Below, piece by piece: positions 7,763 to 17,112 of a stretch of 41,424 bases of DNA (positions are counted from its first letter, which is position 1; each line of letters opens with the position of its first letter). The notes under the pieces are model-generated. The model was not told the origin of the DNA and made no database searches. It saw only the letters and a program-made list of their open reading frames with translations. A program made the position numbers and the translations under genes. This DNA comes from Calidihabitans tengchongensis (GTDB lineage Bacteria; Sysuimicrobiota; Sysuimicrobiia; Sysuimicrobiales; Kaftiobacteriaceae). The DNA is taken from the NCBI GenBank assembly GCA_031459615.1, contig JAVKIE010000016.1:1-41424 (forward strand), given 5' to 3'.

Positions 7763-9283
7763 ATGGGATCGGTCGTGCACCCCACCCTGGCGCGGGTCAC
7801 CGCCCGGGCCGCATGGCGGCTGGCCGCCCGACGGGCGCTGGAGTGGGCAGCCGTCGCCTCCGTGCTCACCCTGTCCGCCCATGTCCTGCTGCTGGCCGCC
7901 GGTCTCGTCGTGCCCCTGGCGCCCCCCTCCGTTGCCGCGGCCGTTTTCCGGTCCGCGGTCGCCGCGGCCTGCGCGGCTCTGGCTGCGGCCGTGTGCCGCC
8001 GCCCGGATGAGCTGGCGGCGGCCCGCGTCCTGGATGACGTGCTGGGCCTGGACGAACGCGCCAGCACGGCCGTGGAGGTCGCCCGGCGTCCGGCGGGCCC
8101 GCTGGCCCCGCGGGTGGTCGCCGACGCCGTGGCCCACCTGCACGGAGCCGACCTGCGCGCGGTCCTGCCGGTGCGGCCTCCCCGCCTCCTGGCGTGGGTG
8201 CCGCTCCTGGTGGTGGCCCTGGCCGCCTGGCCCCTGCGCGGTCTGGCGATTCCCGGCACCCCGGCCCACCGCGCCCAGCAGGTCATCCGGCGGGAGGCGG
8301 CGCGTCTGGAGCGGGTGAGCCGCATCCTCGAACGGCAGGCCCGGGCCGACCGCCTGCCCCTGACCCGCCGGGCCGCGCGGGAGATGCGGGCAGTGGGAGA
8401 GAGGCTGCGCCAGGAGCGGCTTGACCGCGCCGCCGCCCTGGCGCGCGTCGCCGATCTGGCCCGGGAGGTGCACCAGTGGCGCCAGGATCTGGACCGACGC
8501 CTGGAGCAGGCGTCGGCGACGCCCGCCGGCGCGCCCCCGGACTCGCTGCGCCGCTCGGCCCTGCAGCGCCAGATCCGTCAGCTGCAGGAAGCGCTCTCCC
8601 ATCTGCAGTCGGACGACCCGGCGGCGGCCCGGGAGGGCCTGGACAGGCTGGGAGAGGTCCTCCGCGAGGGGGAGGGCACCGCGCCGGCCGAGGTCCGCCA
8701 GCAGCTCCGGCGGGCCCGGCAGCAGCTGGACGACGGGGACGTCTCCGGAGCCGGCGAGTCGCTCACCCAGGCTCTGCGCTGGCTGGCCGGCCTGGAGGGC
8801 CTGGCCGCCGACCGGGAAGGGCTGGAGCGCGCCCAGCAGGAGCTGGACAGCTCGATGGCCCGGATCGCCTCCGGGTCGTCCTCCGCCGCGGCCGAGACCC
8901 CGGGCGCCGACTCCTCCGAGGCGGTAGCGCCCGGCGATCGGTCGCCGGTGGCGGATGCGGACGCCGGCGAGCCTCCACCCCAGGGATCCCGCGAGGGATC
9001 CCTTCCGGGGACCGGCCGCGCCGGCGAGCAGGCGGGACCGCCGACCCCGCGGCTGGATGTGGAGAAGATCCCTCAGCGCGTGCGGGGAGCGCCCGGACAG
9101 GGGGAGGCGACGGCCTCCGAAGTGGTCGGCCCCGGCCGTCTGTCGGCCACGAGGGTCCAGCCGGCGCGCGTGCCGCCGGCGGTGGTGGTCCGGGCCGACA
9201 GGGCCCTCCAGCGCGCCCGCGTGCCGGCGGCGTACCGCCGCATCGTGCAGGACTACTTCCGTCGCCTGGCCGGTCTGCGCTGA
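7763..9283 (+). CDS. membrane-anchored coiled-coil protein (DUF4175-like) of the MoxR/vWA cluster
   Basis: A 506-residue protein. Hydrophobic helices occur at about residues 30-52, 55-80 and 142-160; the rest is cytoplasmic or extracytoplasmic helix. From about 170 to 260 there is a charged coiled coil (RLERVSRILERQARADRLPL and following), then heptad-rich segments with many Gln, Glu and Arg (QIRQLQEALSHLQSDD), then a Pro/Gly/Ser-rich disordered stretch at about 370-450. The end has a short folded motif, VPAAYRRIVQDYFRRLAGL, like the C-terminus of DUF4175 and similar proteins found beside MoxR ATPases. The open frame extends far upstream, but ATG 7763 is chosen because the N-terminal helix and the -10 element fit it. 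Likely a structural partner of the downstream ATPase and vWA proteins; biochemical role unknown. Confidence 0.7.
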   Translation: MGSVVHPTLARVTARAAWRLAARRALEWAAVASVLTLSAHVLLLAAGLVVPLAPPSVAAAVFRSAVAAACAALAAAVCRRPDELAAARVLDDVLGLDERASTAVEVARRPAGPLAPRVVADAVAHLHGADLRAVLPVRPPRLLAWVPLLVVALAAWPLRGLAIPGTPAHRAQQVIRREAARLERVSRILERQARADRLPLTRRAAREMRAVGERLRQERLDRAAALARVADLAREVHQWRQDLDRRLEQASATPAGAPPDSLRRSALQRQIRQLQEALSHLQSDDPAAAREGLDRLGEVLREGEGTAPAEVRQQLRRARQQLDDGDVSGAGESLTQALRWLAGLEGLAADREGLERAQQELDSSMARIASGSSSAAAETPGADSSEAVAPGDRSPVADADAGEPPPQGSREGSLPGTGRAGEQAGPPTPRLDVEKIPQRVRGAPGQGEATASEVVGPGRLSATRVQPARVPPAVVVRADRALQRARVPAAYRRIVQDYFRRLAGLR

Positions 9284-9307
9284 GGGAGAATCGCGGGAGG
9301 TGGCGCG

Positions 9308-10315
9308 GTGGCTGAAGACGGAACCCTGGACCTGACGCCCGAGGAGTTTGCCGCCACGGTGGACCGCATCCGCCGGGAGGTGCAGCGGGTGATCGTCGGC
9401 CACCAGGAGCTGATCGACCAGGTCCTGGTGGCGCTGCTGGCGGGCGGGCACGTGCTGCTGGAAGGCGTGCCGGGGCTGGGCAAGACCCTGCTGGTCAAGA
9501 CGGTGGCCCAGACCCTGGCCCTGCGCTTTTCGCGCATCCAGTTCACCCCGGACCTGATGCCGGCCGACATCGTGGGCACCACGGTGGTCATGCAGGACGC
9601 CGAAGGGCGGCGGTACTTCGAGTTCCAGCGGGGGCCGATCTTCACCCAGGTCCTGCTGGCCGACGAGATCAACCGCGCCACCCCCAAGACCCAGTCGGCC
9701 CTGCTGGAGGCGATGCAGGAGCACGCCGTCACCGTCGGAGGCACCTCGTATCCCCTGGAGGAGCCCTTCTTCGTCCTGGCCACCCAGAACCCCATCGAGA
9801 TGGAGGGCACGTACCCTCTCCCGGAGGCGCAGCTGGACCGGTTCCTGTTCAAGCTGCGGGCGGAGTTCCCGGGCGTGGACGACCTGGTGGAGATCATCGA
9901 CCGCACCACCTCCGCCTCCCTGCCGGCCGTCGAGGTGGTGGCGTCGGCGCCGCGCCTGCGGGCCATGATGCGGCTGGTCCGCCAGGTGGAGGTGGCGTCC
10001 CACGTCAAGGCCTACGCGGCCCGGCTGGTGCGGGCGACCCACCCGCACACCGCCGGATCGTCGCTGGCCCGCCGCTACGTCCGCTACGGCAGCAGCCCCC
10101 GGGGAGCGCAGGCGCTGATCCTGGCCGGCAAGGTGCGCGCCCTGATGGCCGGGCGGGCCAACGTGGCGTTCGCCGACATCCACGCCCTGGCGCTGCCGGC
10201 CCTGCGCCACCGGATCATCCTCAACTTCGAGGGGGAAGCCGAGGGAATCGACCCCGACACCGTCGTCCGCAACGTGCTGGAGGAGACCCCCACCCGGGAG
10301 GGCGCGCGGGCCTGA
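9308..10315 (+). CDS. MoxR family AAA+ ATPase
   Basis: A 335-residue chaperone-type AAA+ ATPase. Walker A is GVPGLGKT at residues 53-60; Walker B is VLLADEINR with Asp119-Glu120; sensor 1 is FFVLATQNPIEMEGTYPLPEAQLDRF, the best known MoxR signature. The C-terminal lid domain (SSLARRYVRYGSSPRGAQALI) is complete. MoxR ATPases work with vWA-domain proteins encoded next to them to mature or activate envelope or enzyme complexes by metal-ion-dependent interaction. GTG 9308 follows a GGGAGG ribosome binding site. It is the second core gene of this operon, and DUF58 and two vWA genes follow directly, the classic MoxR arrangement. Confidence 0.96.
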   Translation: MAEDGTLDLTPEEFAATVDRIRREVQRVIVGHQELIDQVLVALLAGGHVLLEGVPGLGKTLLVKTVAQTLALRFSRIQFTPDLMPADIVGTTVVMQDAEGRRYFEFQRGPIFTQVLLADEINRATPKTQSALLEAMQEHAVTVGGTSYPLEEPFFVLATQNPIEMEGTYPLPEAQLDRFLFKLRAEFPGVDDLVEIIDRTTSASLPAVEVVASAPRLRAMMRLVRQVEVASHVKAYAARLVRATHPHTAGSSLARRYVRYGSSPRGAQALILAGKVRALMAGRANVAFADIHALALPALRHRIILNFEGEAEGIDPDTVVRNVLEETPTREGARA

Positions 10316-10393
10316 CGGGGCGGGTTCGGGGTTCGGGGGAGGAGAGCGCGCCGGTGTTGTTGACCTTCCACCTCCACCCGTCAGCGTCGTCCC

Positions 10394-11284
10394 ATGAGCG
10401 CCGTGCTGCTTGATCCGGCATTCCTGCGCCGGCTGGAGGCGCTGGCCCTGCGGGCGCGCCGACCGGTGCGGGGTGTCCTGCGCGGCGAGCGCCGCAGCCG
10501 CACGCTGGGGCGGGGGGTGGAGTTCGCCGACTACCGCTCCTACCAGGTGGGCGACGACTACCGCCACATCGACTGGAACATCTACTCGCGGCTGGACCGG
10601 CTGTTCGTCAAGCTCTTCAGCGAGGAGGAGGACATCAACGTCCACCTGCTGGTGGACGTCAGCGCCTCGATGGCGTGGGGCCAGCCCAGCAAGGCCCTGT
10701 ACGCCGCCCGGGTGGCCGCCGCCATCGGATACGTGGGCCTGCTCGGGCTCGACAGGGTGGGCGTGGTGTTCTTCGCCGACCGGGTGCGCCGCCTGCTGCC
10801 CCCGGTCCGGGGACGCGGCCAGACCGTGCGCCTGATGGCCTTCCTCGCCGACGCCGCCGACCCGGCGCCGGCTGCCGCCAGCGACCTGCGCCAGACCCTG
10901 CGGGAGTACGTCCACCGCACGCGCCGGCGGGGCCTGCTGGTGCTGCTCAGCGACCTGCTGTTCCCCGGCGGGTACGAGGACGGGCTCACCCTGGCCCGGG
11001 CCCACCGCTTCGAGCCGTTCGTCATCCACGTCCTGGCCGACGACGAGCTGGACCCCCAGGTGCGCGGGGACCTGCGGCTGGTGGACCGGGAGACCCGCGC
11101 CGGGGTGGAGGTGACGGTGGACGGGCCGGCCCTGGAGGCCTACGCCCGGGCGCGGGACGCCTACCTCCGGGGCGTGGAGGAGTTCTGCCTGCGCCACCAG
11201 ATCGACTACGTCCGCATCACCACGTCCGTGCCGGTGGAGGACCTGGTGCTGCGCTACCTGCGCATGGGAGGGCTGTTCCGGTGA
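10394..11284 (+). CDS. DUF58 domain protein with vWA-like fold
   Basis: A 296-residue protein that always travels with MoxR. The DUF58 motif is clear: GRGVEFADYRSYQVGDDYRHIDWN near residues 38-60, followed by a vWA-like fold with VHLLVDVSASMAWG (DxSxS metal site) near residue 83. No transmembrane helix is evident, so this protein is likely cytosolic. DUF58 proteins are thought to bind their MoxR partner and to present the metal-ion-dependent adhesion site. The start is ATG 10394, 78 bases after moxR, and the stop overlaps the GTG of the next gene (GTGA). Confidence 0.93.
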   Translation: MSAVLLDPAFLRRLEALALRARRPVRGVLRGERRSRTLGRGVEFADYRSYQVGDDYRHIDWNIYSRLDRLFVKLFSEEEDINVHLLVDVSASMAWGQPSKALYAARVAAAIGYVGLLGLDRVGVVFFADRVRRLLPPVRGRGQTVRLMAFLADAADPAPAAASDLRQTLREYVHRTRRRGLLVLLSDLLFPGGYEDGLTLARAHRFEPFVIHVLADDELDPQVRGDLRLVDRETRAGVEVTVDGPALEAYARARDAYLRGVEEFCLRHQIDYVRITTSVPVEDLVLRYLRMGGLFR

Positions 11285-13065
11285 CCCTGGGCGCGCCGGC
11301 GGCGCTGTGGGGCCTGCTGATCCTGCCGGCGGTCCTGCTGCTGTACCTGCTGCGGGCCCGGCGGCAGGAGGTGCCGGTGAGCTCCGTCCTGCTGTGGCAG
11401 CGGGCCGCCCGGGACCTGCGCGCCCGGCGGCCCCTGCGCCGCCTGGAGCACAGCCTGCTGCTGGCCCTCCAGCTGCTGATCCTGACCCTGGGCGTGCTGG
11501 CCCTGGCCCGTCCCCTGCGGCCGGTTCCGGCCGCGGGTCCGCTGGTGGTGGTCGTGGACACCTCCGCCAGCATGCAGGCCACCGACGTGGCGCCGTCCCG
11601 GTTCGAGCGCGCGCGCCGGCTGGCCCGCGAAGAGATCCGCCGGGCGGCGGGACCGGTCGCCCTCATCGAAGCCGGTCCCCAGGCCGCGCTGCGCGAAGGG
11701 CCGGGTGCGCCCGCCCGGGCGCTGCGGGCCCTGGACGCCTTGCGGCCCACGGACGGCGCCGCGGCGATGGACCAGGCCGTGGCGGCGGCGCTGGCGAGGC
11801 TGCCCGGCGGGGAGTCGGGGAGGGTGGTGGTGTTCACCGACCGCGCCGGCCCCTCGGTCCCGGGCGTGGACTACCGGATCGTCGGAACCTCCGACCGCAA
11901 CGTCGGCATCGCGGGGATCGCGGCCGACCGCCTGCCCTCAGGGACCGCGGCGGTGGTGCGGGTGATCAACGCCGGGCGCGTCCCGGCGCGGGTGCCGCTG
12001 GAGGTCTCTGTGGAGGGCCGGCCGGTCCTGCGCCAGGACGTCTCCGTGCCCGCCGGCGGGTCCTCGGCGGTGGCCCTGCGGGGGTTGGGAACGGGGGTCC
12101 TCACCGCCCGCCTGGACGCGGAGGACGACCTGCCGGTCGATGATGCCGCCGTGGCGGTCCTGCCGCCCCGCGTGCGGGTGGCGGTGGCCGGGGAGGAGGA
12201 CCGCGCCCTCCTGGAGGCCCTGGCCGCCTCCGGCGCCGAGGTGGTGCCGGCGACGGCGCAGGAGCTGGCCCGGGCGGACGTGGTGGTCATCAACCGTCTG
12301 CCCCTGTCGGACCTGCCGCCCGGACGTTATCTCCTGGTGGGGACGGTGGCCCCGCCCCTGCCCGTCGCGGTGGAGGGGGAGGCCGCGCAGCTAGAGGTCG
12401 TCCGCTGGTCGGCCGCTCATCCCGTGATGCGCTTTGTGGACTTCCAGGACGTGACCGTCTCCCGCGCCCTGGCGCTGCGCCCGGCGGGCGGCGAGGTCCT
12501 GGCGGAAGGGCAGTGGCCCCTGATCTGGGCCTACGAGGGGCGAGGAATCCGCGCGGTCGTCCTGGCGGCGGCGCTGGACCAGACCGACGTTCCCCTGCAC
12601 GCGGCGTTTCCCATCTTCGTGCGCAACGCCCTGGCCTGGCTGGGAGACATGCCCGCCGCCGTCCGGGTCGGCGAGCCCTTCACGGTGCCGGCAGCGGCCG
12701 CGGCGGTCACCATGACGGGACCGGGCGGGGGGACGCAGGTTCTGCCCGCCCGGGGAGGGGCGGTGAGCCTGGTGGTCGAGCGCGCGGGCCTGTACCGTCT
12801 GCGCGACGGCGACAGCGTCCGGCTGATCGCCGCCCTGCCGCCGCCCGAGGAGTCGGACATCGCCCCGGTGTTTCCTCCGCCCTCGGGCGGGGCGGGCCGA
12901 CCGACCGCACCGGCGGCATCGCGGGCCGTGGATGTGTCCCCCGGTGTCCTGGCGGCGGCGGTGGTCCTGGCCGTCATCGAGTGGGCGGTGTACCTGCGAA
13001 CCCAGCCCCGCCGCGCGCCCGCCGGACCGGTTCCGCGGCTGCGGCATGTGGGGGTGCGCCGGTGA
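11281..13065 (+). CDS. BatA-like membrane protein with vWA domain
   Basis: A 594-residue protein. The N-terminus has the double-transmembrane module of aerotolerance proteins (LLILPAVLLLYLLRARRQEVPVSS between helices at about 9-25 and 58-78). A vWA-type domain follows, with VVVVDTSASMQATDV near residue 88-101, so the DxSxS metal site is intact. A middle region of about 250 residues is beta-rich and includes a conserved-looking pocket (AVAGEEDRALLEALAASGAEV) like a gatase-type fold. A last helix sits near 552-572, leaving a short basic tail. GTG 11281 is in frame and overlaps the previous stop. It likely forms a membrane complex with the DUF58 and MoxR proteins. Confidence 0.88.
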   Translation: MTLGAPAALWGLLILPAVLLLYLLRARRQEVPVSSVLLWQRAARDLRARRPLRRLEHSLLLALQLLILTLGVLALARPLRPVPAAGPLVVVVDTSASMQATDVAPSRFERARRLAREEIRRAAGPVALIEAGPQAALREGPGAPARALRALDALRPTDGAAAMDQAVAAALARLPGGESGRVVVFTDRAGPSVPGVDYRIVGTSDRNVGIAGIAADRLPSGTAAVVRVINAGRVPARVPLEVSVEGRPVLRQDVSVPAGGSSAVALRGLGTGVLTARLDAEDDLPVDDAAVAVLPPRVRVAVAGEEDRALLEALAASGAEVVPATAQELARADVVVINRLPLSDLPPGRYLLVGTVAPPLPVAVEGEAAQLEVVRWSAAHPVMRFVDFQDVTVSRALALRPAGGEVLAEGQWPLIWAYEGRGIRAVVLAAALDQTDVPLHAAFPIFVRNALAWLGDMPAAVRVGEPFTVPAAAAAVTMTGPGGGTQVLPARGGAVSLVVERAGLYRLRDGDSVRLIAALPPPEESDIAPVFPPPSGGAGRPTAPAASRAVDVSPGVLAAAVVLAVIEWAVYLRTQPRRAPAGPVPRLRHVGVRR

Positions 13066-15788
13066 CGCCGGTGCGGGTGGACCATCCCGCCGCTGTTCTG
13101 CTGCTGGTTGCCGTGCCCGTGGCGGTGGCTCTGGCGGCCCGCCGCGCGCTGCCCCGGGGCGCCCTCGTCCTGCGGCTGGCCGTGCTGGCGGCGCTGGCCC
13201 TGGCGGCCGCCCATCCGGCGGTGCGGCGGCCCGGAGGCGACCTCACGGTCGTCTTTGCCGTTGATGTCTCGGACAGCGTCCGGGCCGCGCAGCGGCAGGC
13301 GGCGGAACGGTTCGTGCGGGACGCATCCGCCCTGCGGCGGCCGGGAGACCGGATCGGGCTGGTGGTGTTCGGAGCCGACGCGGTGGTCGAGGAGGTGCCG
13401 TCGGCCGATCCGCTGCTGGCGTTCGTCAGCCGGCCGCCCGGCCACGCCACCGACCTGGCCGCGGCCATCCGGGCCGCGCTGGGCGTTCTGCCGCCCGAGG
13501 GCAGCCGGCGGGTCGTGATCCTGTCCGACGGCCGCCCCACCCGGGGAGACCTGGCCGGAGCCCTTGCCCTGGCGCGGGCCGCCGGGGTGGAAGTCTCGGC
13601 GGTGTCCCTCGACGCTCCCCCGCCGGCGGAGGTGCTGGTGGACGCGGTGACCGCTCCTACCGAGGTGCGGGTGGGAGAACGGTTTGACGTGGCCGTGGCG
13701 CTGGAGGCCACGGCGCCCGCGCAGGTGGACCTTGCGGTCAGCGGCCCGGACGGCGTCGTCGCCCGGCGGTCCCTCCAGGTGCCCGCCGGGCGGAGCGTGG
13801 TGCGCATCCCCCAGCAGGCCCGCCGCGAGGGCACGCTCCTGTACGCCGCCACCATCGCCGCCACCCCCGATACCTCGGCGGCCAACAACCGCGCCGAGGC
13901 GGCGGTGCGGGTGCGCGGGCAGCCGGTGGTCTGGTACGTGGCCTCCGCGCCGGGTCCTCTGGGTCGGTGGCTGGAGGCCGCGGGCGTGCGGGTGCGGGGT
14001 CTGGCGCCGCAGGCGCTGCCGGCTGGCGTCTTTGCCTTCGCCGAGGCGGCGGCGGTGGTGCTGGACGACGTGCCGGCCACAGACCTCTCGCCCGCCCAGC
14101 TGGGCGCCCTGCGGGACTACGTGGAGCGGGCGGGCGGCGGGCTGGTGGTGGTGGGCGGACCCCACAGCTACGGGGTGGGCGGCTACGCCGGCACCCCGCT
14201 GGAGGATGCGCTGCCGGTGGCCATGGACGTCCGCCACCGCCTGGCGATGCCCTCCCTGGCCATCGTGCTGGTCATCGACACCTCCGGCAGCATGGGCGCC
14301 TTCGGCCAGCAGATCGCCAAGGTGGACCTGGCCAAGGAAACCGCCCAGGCGGTGATCGACCTGCTGGGCGAGCGCGACATCATCGGCGTCATCGCCTTCG
14401 ACCAGGACGCCCGCTGGCTGGCCGCGCCCACCGAGGCGCGGCACCGGGAGCAGGTCATGGACCAGGTGGCGCGCCTGGTGGCCGGGGGCGGCACCAACAT
14501 GTATCCCGCCCTGCGCCTGGCCTACGACTACCTGCGGACGGCCTCGGCCCGGGTCCGCCACGTGATCGTCCTGTCTGACGGGCAGACCGATCCCGGCGAC
14601 TTCCAGGGACTGGTGAGCCGCATGGCGCAGGACAGGATCACCGTGACCGCCGTGGCCATCGGCACCGACGCCGACGAGAGCCTGATGCGGAGCATCGCCC
14701 GCTGGGGCGGCGGTCGGTACTACGCCGCCCGGGACGTGTACACCATCCCCCAGATCCTCACCGCCGAGGCCCTGATCGCCTCCCGGGCCTACCTGGTGGA
14801 AGAGCCGTTCGTCCCCCGGGTGGCCCGCCGCGGCCTGGCGGACGGCTTCGCCTTCCCGCCCCTGCGGGGGTACGTGGCGACCGCCCCCAAGGCCGCGGCC
14901 ACCGTGCACCTGGTGTCCGCCCAGGAGGACCCCGTGCTGGCCACCTGGCAGCGCGGCCTGGGCCGGGCGGTGGCCTATACCTCCGACGCCACCGACCGGT
15001 GGGCGTCCGCCTGGATGGCCTGGCCGGACGCCGCCCGCTTCTTCACCCGGCTGGTGCGCTGGGCGCTGCGGGATGAGGACGACGACCTCACGGCGGTCCT
15101 GGACACGCACACCACGCCGCCCCGGGTTGTCGTCGACGCCGTGACCGCGGACGGCGAGCCCGTGGACGGCCTGCAGGTGCGCGCGCTCCTGGACGGTCCC
15201 GCCCCGGCGGAGGCGGATCTGGTCCAGACCGGCCCCGGCCGCTACGAGGGAGCCGTGGATCTGGCCCAGCCGGGCGCCTACGCGCTGACCGTGGCGGCGC
15301 GCGACCGCTCGGGAACCGTGCGCGTGCGGACCGCCGGCGTGGTGGTGCCCGCCTCGCCGGAGCTGCGCCCACCCACGTCTTCCCCTCCGGTCCTGGCCCA
15401 GGTGGTCGAGGCTACCGGCGGACGCCTGCTGGCTTCCCCCCGCGAGGCCGTGGCGCCGGGCCGCGGCTCCCCGGCGGCGGCGCCGGCGTGGCCCGCCCTG
15501 ACCGCCCTCGCCGTGGGCCTGTTCGCGGCGGAGGTGACCCTGCGGCGTCTGCCGGTGCTGGGCGTCCACCTGACCGCCCTGGCCGCGTCGTTGCGGGCTC
15601 GCCTGGCCCGGACCGGCGGGGCGCAGGAAGAGGAGGAGGACCGCCAGTACGCGGAGGCCGACCGGTGGGCGCTGCTGCAGCCTCCCCCGGAGGCGTCGGC
15701 GTCCATGCAGCAGGCCGCGCGGCTGTACATTGCCAAACTGAAGGCGCAGCAGGACCGCCCCCACGGCCGGGGGAACACCGAGGAGTGA
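13062..15788 (+). CDS. large membrane protein with two vWA domains and a gatase-like domain
   Basis: A 908-residue protein. Helices at about residues 10-25 and 30-48 are followed by a first vWA domain (VDVSDSVRAAQ near residue 67), a beta sandwich, a flavodoxin-like segment (AAAVVLDDVPATDLSPAQLG then GGLVVVGGPHSYGVGGY) typical of gatase-like aerotolerance proteins, and a second vWA domain with VLVIDTSGSMGAFG near residue 404, GGGTNMYPAL and VIVLSDGQTD. Both metal sites keep DxSxS. Near 806-825 a third helix precedes a charged cytosolic tail containing EEEED. GTG 13062 overlaps the previous stop (GTGA). Two vWA modules in one chain are unusual; it closes the MoxR operon. A role in envelope stress or complex assembly is inferred from context. 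Confidence 0.85.
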   Translation: MTPVRVDHPAAVLLLVAVPVAVALAARRALPRGALVLRLAVLAALALAAAHPAVRRPGGDLTVVFAVDVSDSVRAAQRQAAERFVRDASALRRPGDRIGLVVFGADAVVEEVPSADPLLAFVSRPPGHATDLAAAIRAALGVLPPEGSRRVVILSDGRPTRGDLAGALALARAAGVEVSAVSLDAPPPAEVLVDAVTAPTEVRVGERFDVAVALEATAPAQVDLAVSGPDGVVARRSLQVPAGRSVVRIPQQARREGTLLYAATIAATPDTSAANNRAEAAVRVRGQPVVWYVASAPGPLGRWLEAAGVRVRGLAPQALPAGVFAFAEAAAVVLDDVPATDLSPAQLGALRDYVERAGGGLVVVGGPHSYGVGGYAGTPLEDALPVAMDVRHRLAMPSLAIVLVIDTSGSMGAFGQQIAKVDLAKETAQAVIDLLGERDIIGVIAFDQDARWLAAPTEARHREQVMDQVARLVAGGGTNMYPALRLAYDYLRTASARVRHVIVLSDGQTDPGDFQGLVSRMAQDRITVTAVAIGTDADESLMRSIARWGGGRYYAARDVYTIPQILTAEALIASRAYLVEEPFVPRVARRGLADGFAFPPLRGYVATAPKAAATVHLVSAQEDPVLATWQRGLGRAVAYTSDATDRWASAWMAWPDAARFFTRLVRWALRDEDDDLTAVLDTHTTPPRVVVDAVTADGEPVDGLQVRALLDGPAPAEADLVQTGPGRYEGAVDLAQPGAYALTVAARDRSGTVRVRTAGVVVPASPELRPPTSSPPVLAQVVEATGGRLLASPREAVAPGRGSPAAAPAWPALTALAVGLFAAEVTLRRLPVLGVHLTALAASLRARLARTGGAQEEEEDRQYAEADRWALLQPPPEASASMQQAARLYIAKLKAQQDRPHGRGNTEE

Positions 15789-15791
15789 GAG

Positions 15792-15904
15792 ATGTTGGAA
15801 CGTTAAAACGTTGGCGCGTTGAAGCGTTGACACGTGACAACGTCGGGGCGCGGCGGTCCCATGGTCCGACGCTTCAACGATTCAACGGGCCGACGTTCAA
15901 CGAT
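15792..15904 (+). repeat. degenerate CAACG-type intergenic repeat, copy 2
   Basis: Same vocabulary as at 4.7 kb. CGTTGAAGCG (15817-15826) and its reverse complement CGCTTCAACG (15870-15879) form a 10-base inverted repeat. GACGCTTCAACG at 15868-15879 is shared with copy 1. The segment fills the gap between the vWA operon and the alcohol dehydrogenase gene. Confidence 0.75.
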
Positions 15905-15924
15905 CTGCAGAGGAGGCGCACACC

Positions 15925-17082
15925 GTGACGGCCTCTCAGCTGTTCGCGTTTGAGGCCCCCACCCGTCTGACCTTCGGGCCCGGGGCGGTCGGCCGGCTGC
16001 CGGAGGCGGTGGCCGGACTGGGCAGTCGAGCCCTGGTGGTGTCCGACCCCGGCATCGCCCAGGCAGGCATTGTGGACCGGGTCCTGTCGCTGCTCCGGGA
16101 CGCCGGCGTGACCGCCGAGGACTTCACCCAGGTGGAGGCCAACCCCAGCGTGGAGACGGTGCACGCGGCCGCCGAGGCGTTCCGCCGCGCCCGGGCGGCG
16201 TTCGTGGTGGCGGTGGGCGGAGGCAGCGCCATGGATGTGGGCAAGATGGTGGCCGTGCTGGCCTCCCACGGAGGCGGGGTGCGCGACTACGAGGGCCTGG
16301 GCAAGGTCCCGGGCCCCACGGCTCCGGTGGTGGCCATCCCCACCACCGCCGGCACCGGCAGCGAGGTCACCACCTTCGCCGTCATCACCGACCGCGAGCG
16401 CCGGATCAAGATGACCGTCGGCAGCCCGCACCTGGTGCCCCCCGTGGCCCTGTGCGACCCCGAGCTGACCCTCACCATGCCGCCGGGGCTCACCGCCGCC
16501 ACCGGCATGGACGCCCTGACCCACGCCGTGGAGTGCTACACCAACACGGCCTACAACCCCATCGCCAAGAGCCTGGCCCTGGAGGCGATGCGCCTGATCG
16601 GCCGGGCCCTGCGGGCCGCCTACGCCAACGGCAGGAACCTGGAGGCCCGGACCACCATGCTGCTGGCGTCCACCATGGCCGCCCTGGCCTTCACCCGCAC
16701 CCGGCTGGGCAACGTGCACGCCATGTCCCACCCGCTGGGCGCGCACTACGACGTCCCCCACGGGGTGGCCAACGCCATCCTGCTGCCGTACGTGATGGCG
16801 TGGAATATGGTGGCCTGTTACGACACCTATCCCCAGGTGGCCCAGGCGCTGGGCGAACGGGTGGAGGGGCTGGGATCCCGCCAGGCCGCCGAGGCCGCCG
16901 TGGAGGCGGTGCGCCGGCTGGCCCGGGACGTGGGGATTCCCGAGCGGCTGCGGGACGTCGGCGTGTCCCGGGACGGGATCCCCCGGATGGCCGAGGACGC
17001 CATGAAGAGCGGCAACGTGCTGGTCAACCCGCGGGCCACCACGTACCAGGACATCGTCGCCCTGTACGAGGCGGCCTACTGA
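15925..17082 (+). CDS. iron-containing alcohol dehydrogenase
   Basis: A 385-residue group III (Fe-type) NAD(P)-dependent alcohol dehydrogenase. Nucleotide-binding GGGSAMDVGKMVAV lies near residue 98, and IPTTAGTGSEVT near 138-149. The metal site is complete: Asp and His in GMDALTHAVECY, His in HAMSHPLGAHYDVPHG and the further His in that block. The length matches lactaldehyde and 1,3-propanediol oxidoreductases, but substrate cannot be deduced. GTG 15925 is preceded by GAGGAGG with good spacing. It stands before the LarA-like gene and the sirtuin gene with short gaps, so these three probably share a transcript. Confidence 0.95.
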   Translation: MTASQLFAFEAPTRLTFGPGAVGRLPEAVAGLGSRALVVSDPGIAQAGIVDRVLSLLRDAGVTAEDFTQVEANPSVETVHAAAEAFRRARAAFVVAVGGGSAMDVGKMVAVLASHGGGVRDYEGLGKVPGPTAPVVAIPTTAGTGSEVTTFAVITDRERRIKMTVGSPHLVPPVALCDPELTLTMPPGLTAATGMDALTHAVECYTNTAYNPIAKSLALEAMRLIGRALRAAYANGRNLEARTTMLLASTMAALAFTRTRLGNVHAMSHPLGAHYDVPHGVANAILLPYVMAWNMVACYDTYPQVAQALGERVEGLGSRQAAEAAVEAVRRLARDVGIPERLRDVGVSRDGIPRMAEDAMKSGNVLVNPRATTYQDIVALYEAAY

Positions 17083-17112
17083 GCCCGCGCGGACGGCTCG
17101 ACGGGGTGGTCG

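Noticed and set aside
7583..11197. Very long minus-strand open frames, for example opposite the MoxR cluster
   Set aside because: GC-rich third positions keep antisense frames open. Their translations are low complexity (Ala, Arg, Gly, His, Gln, Pro) and show no domain.
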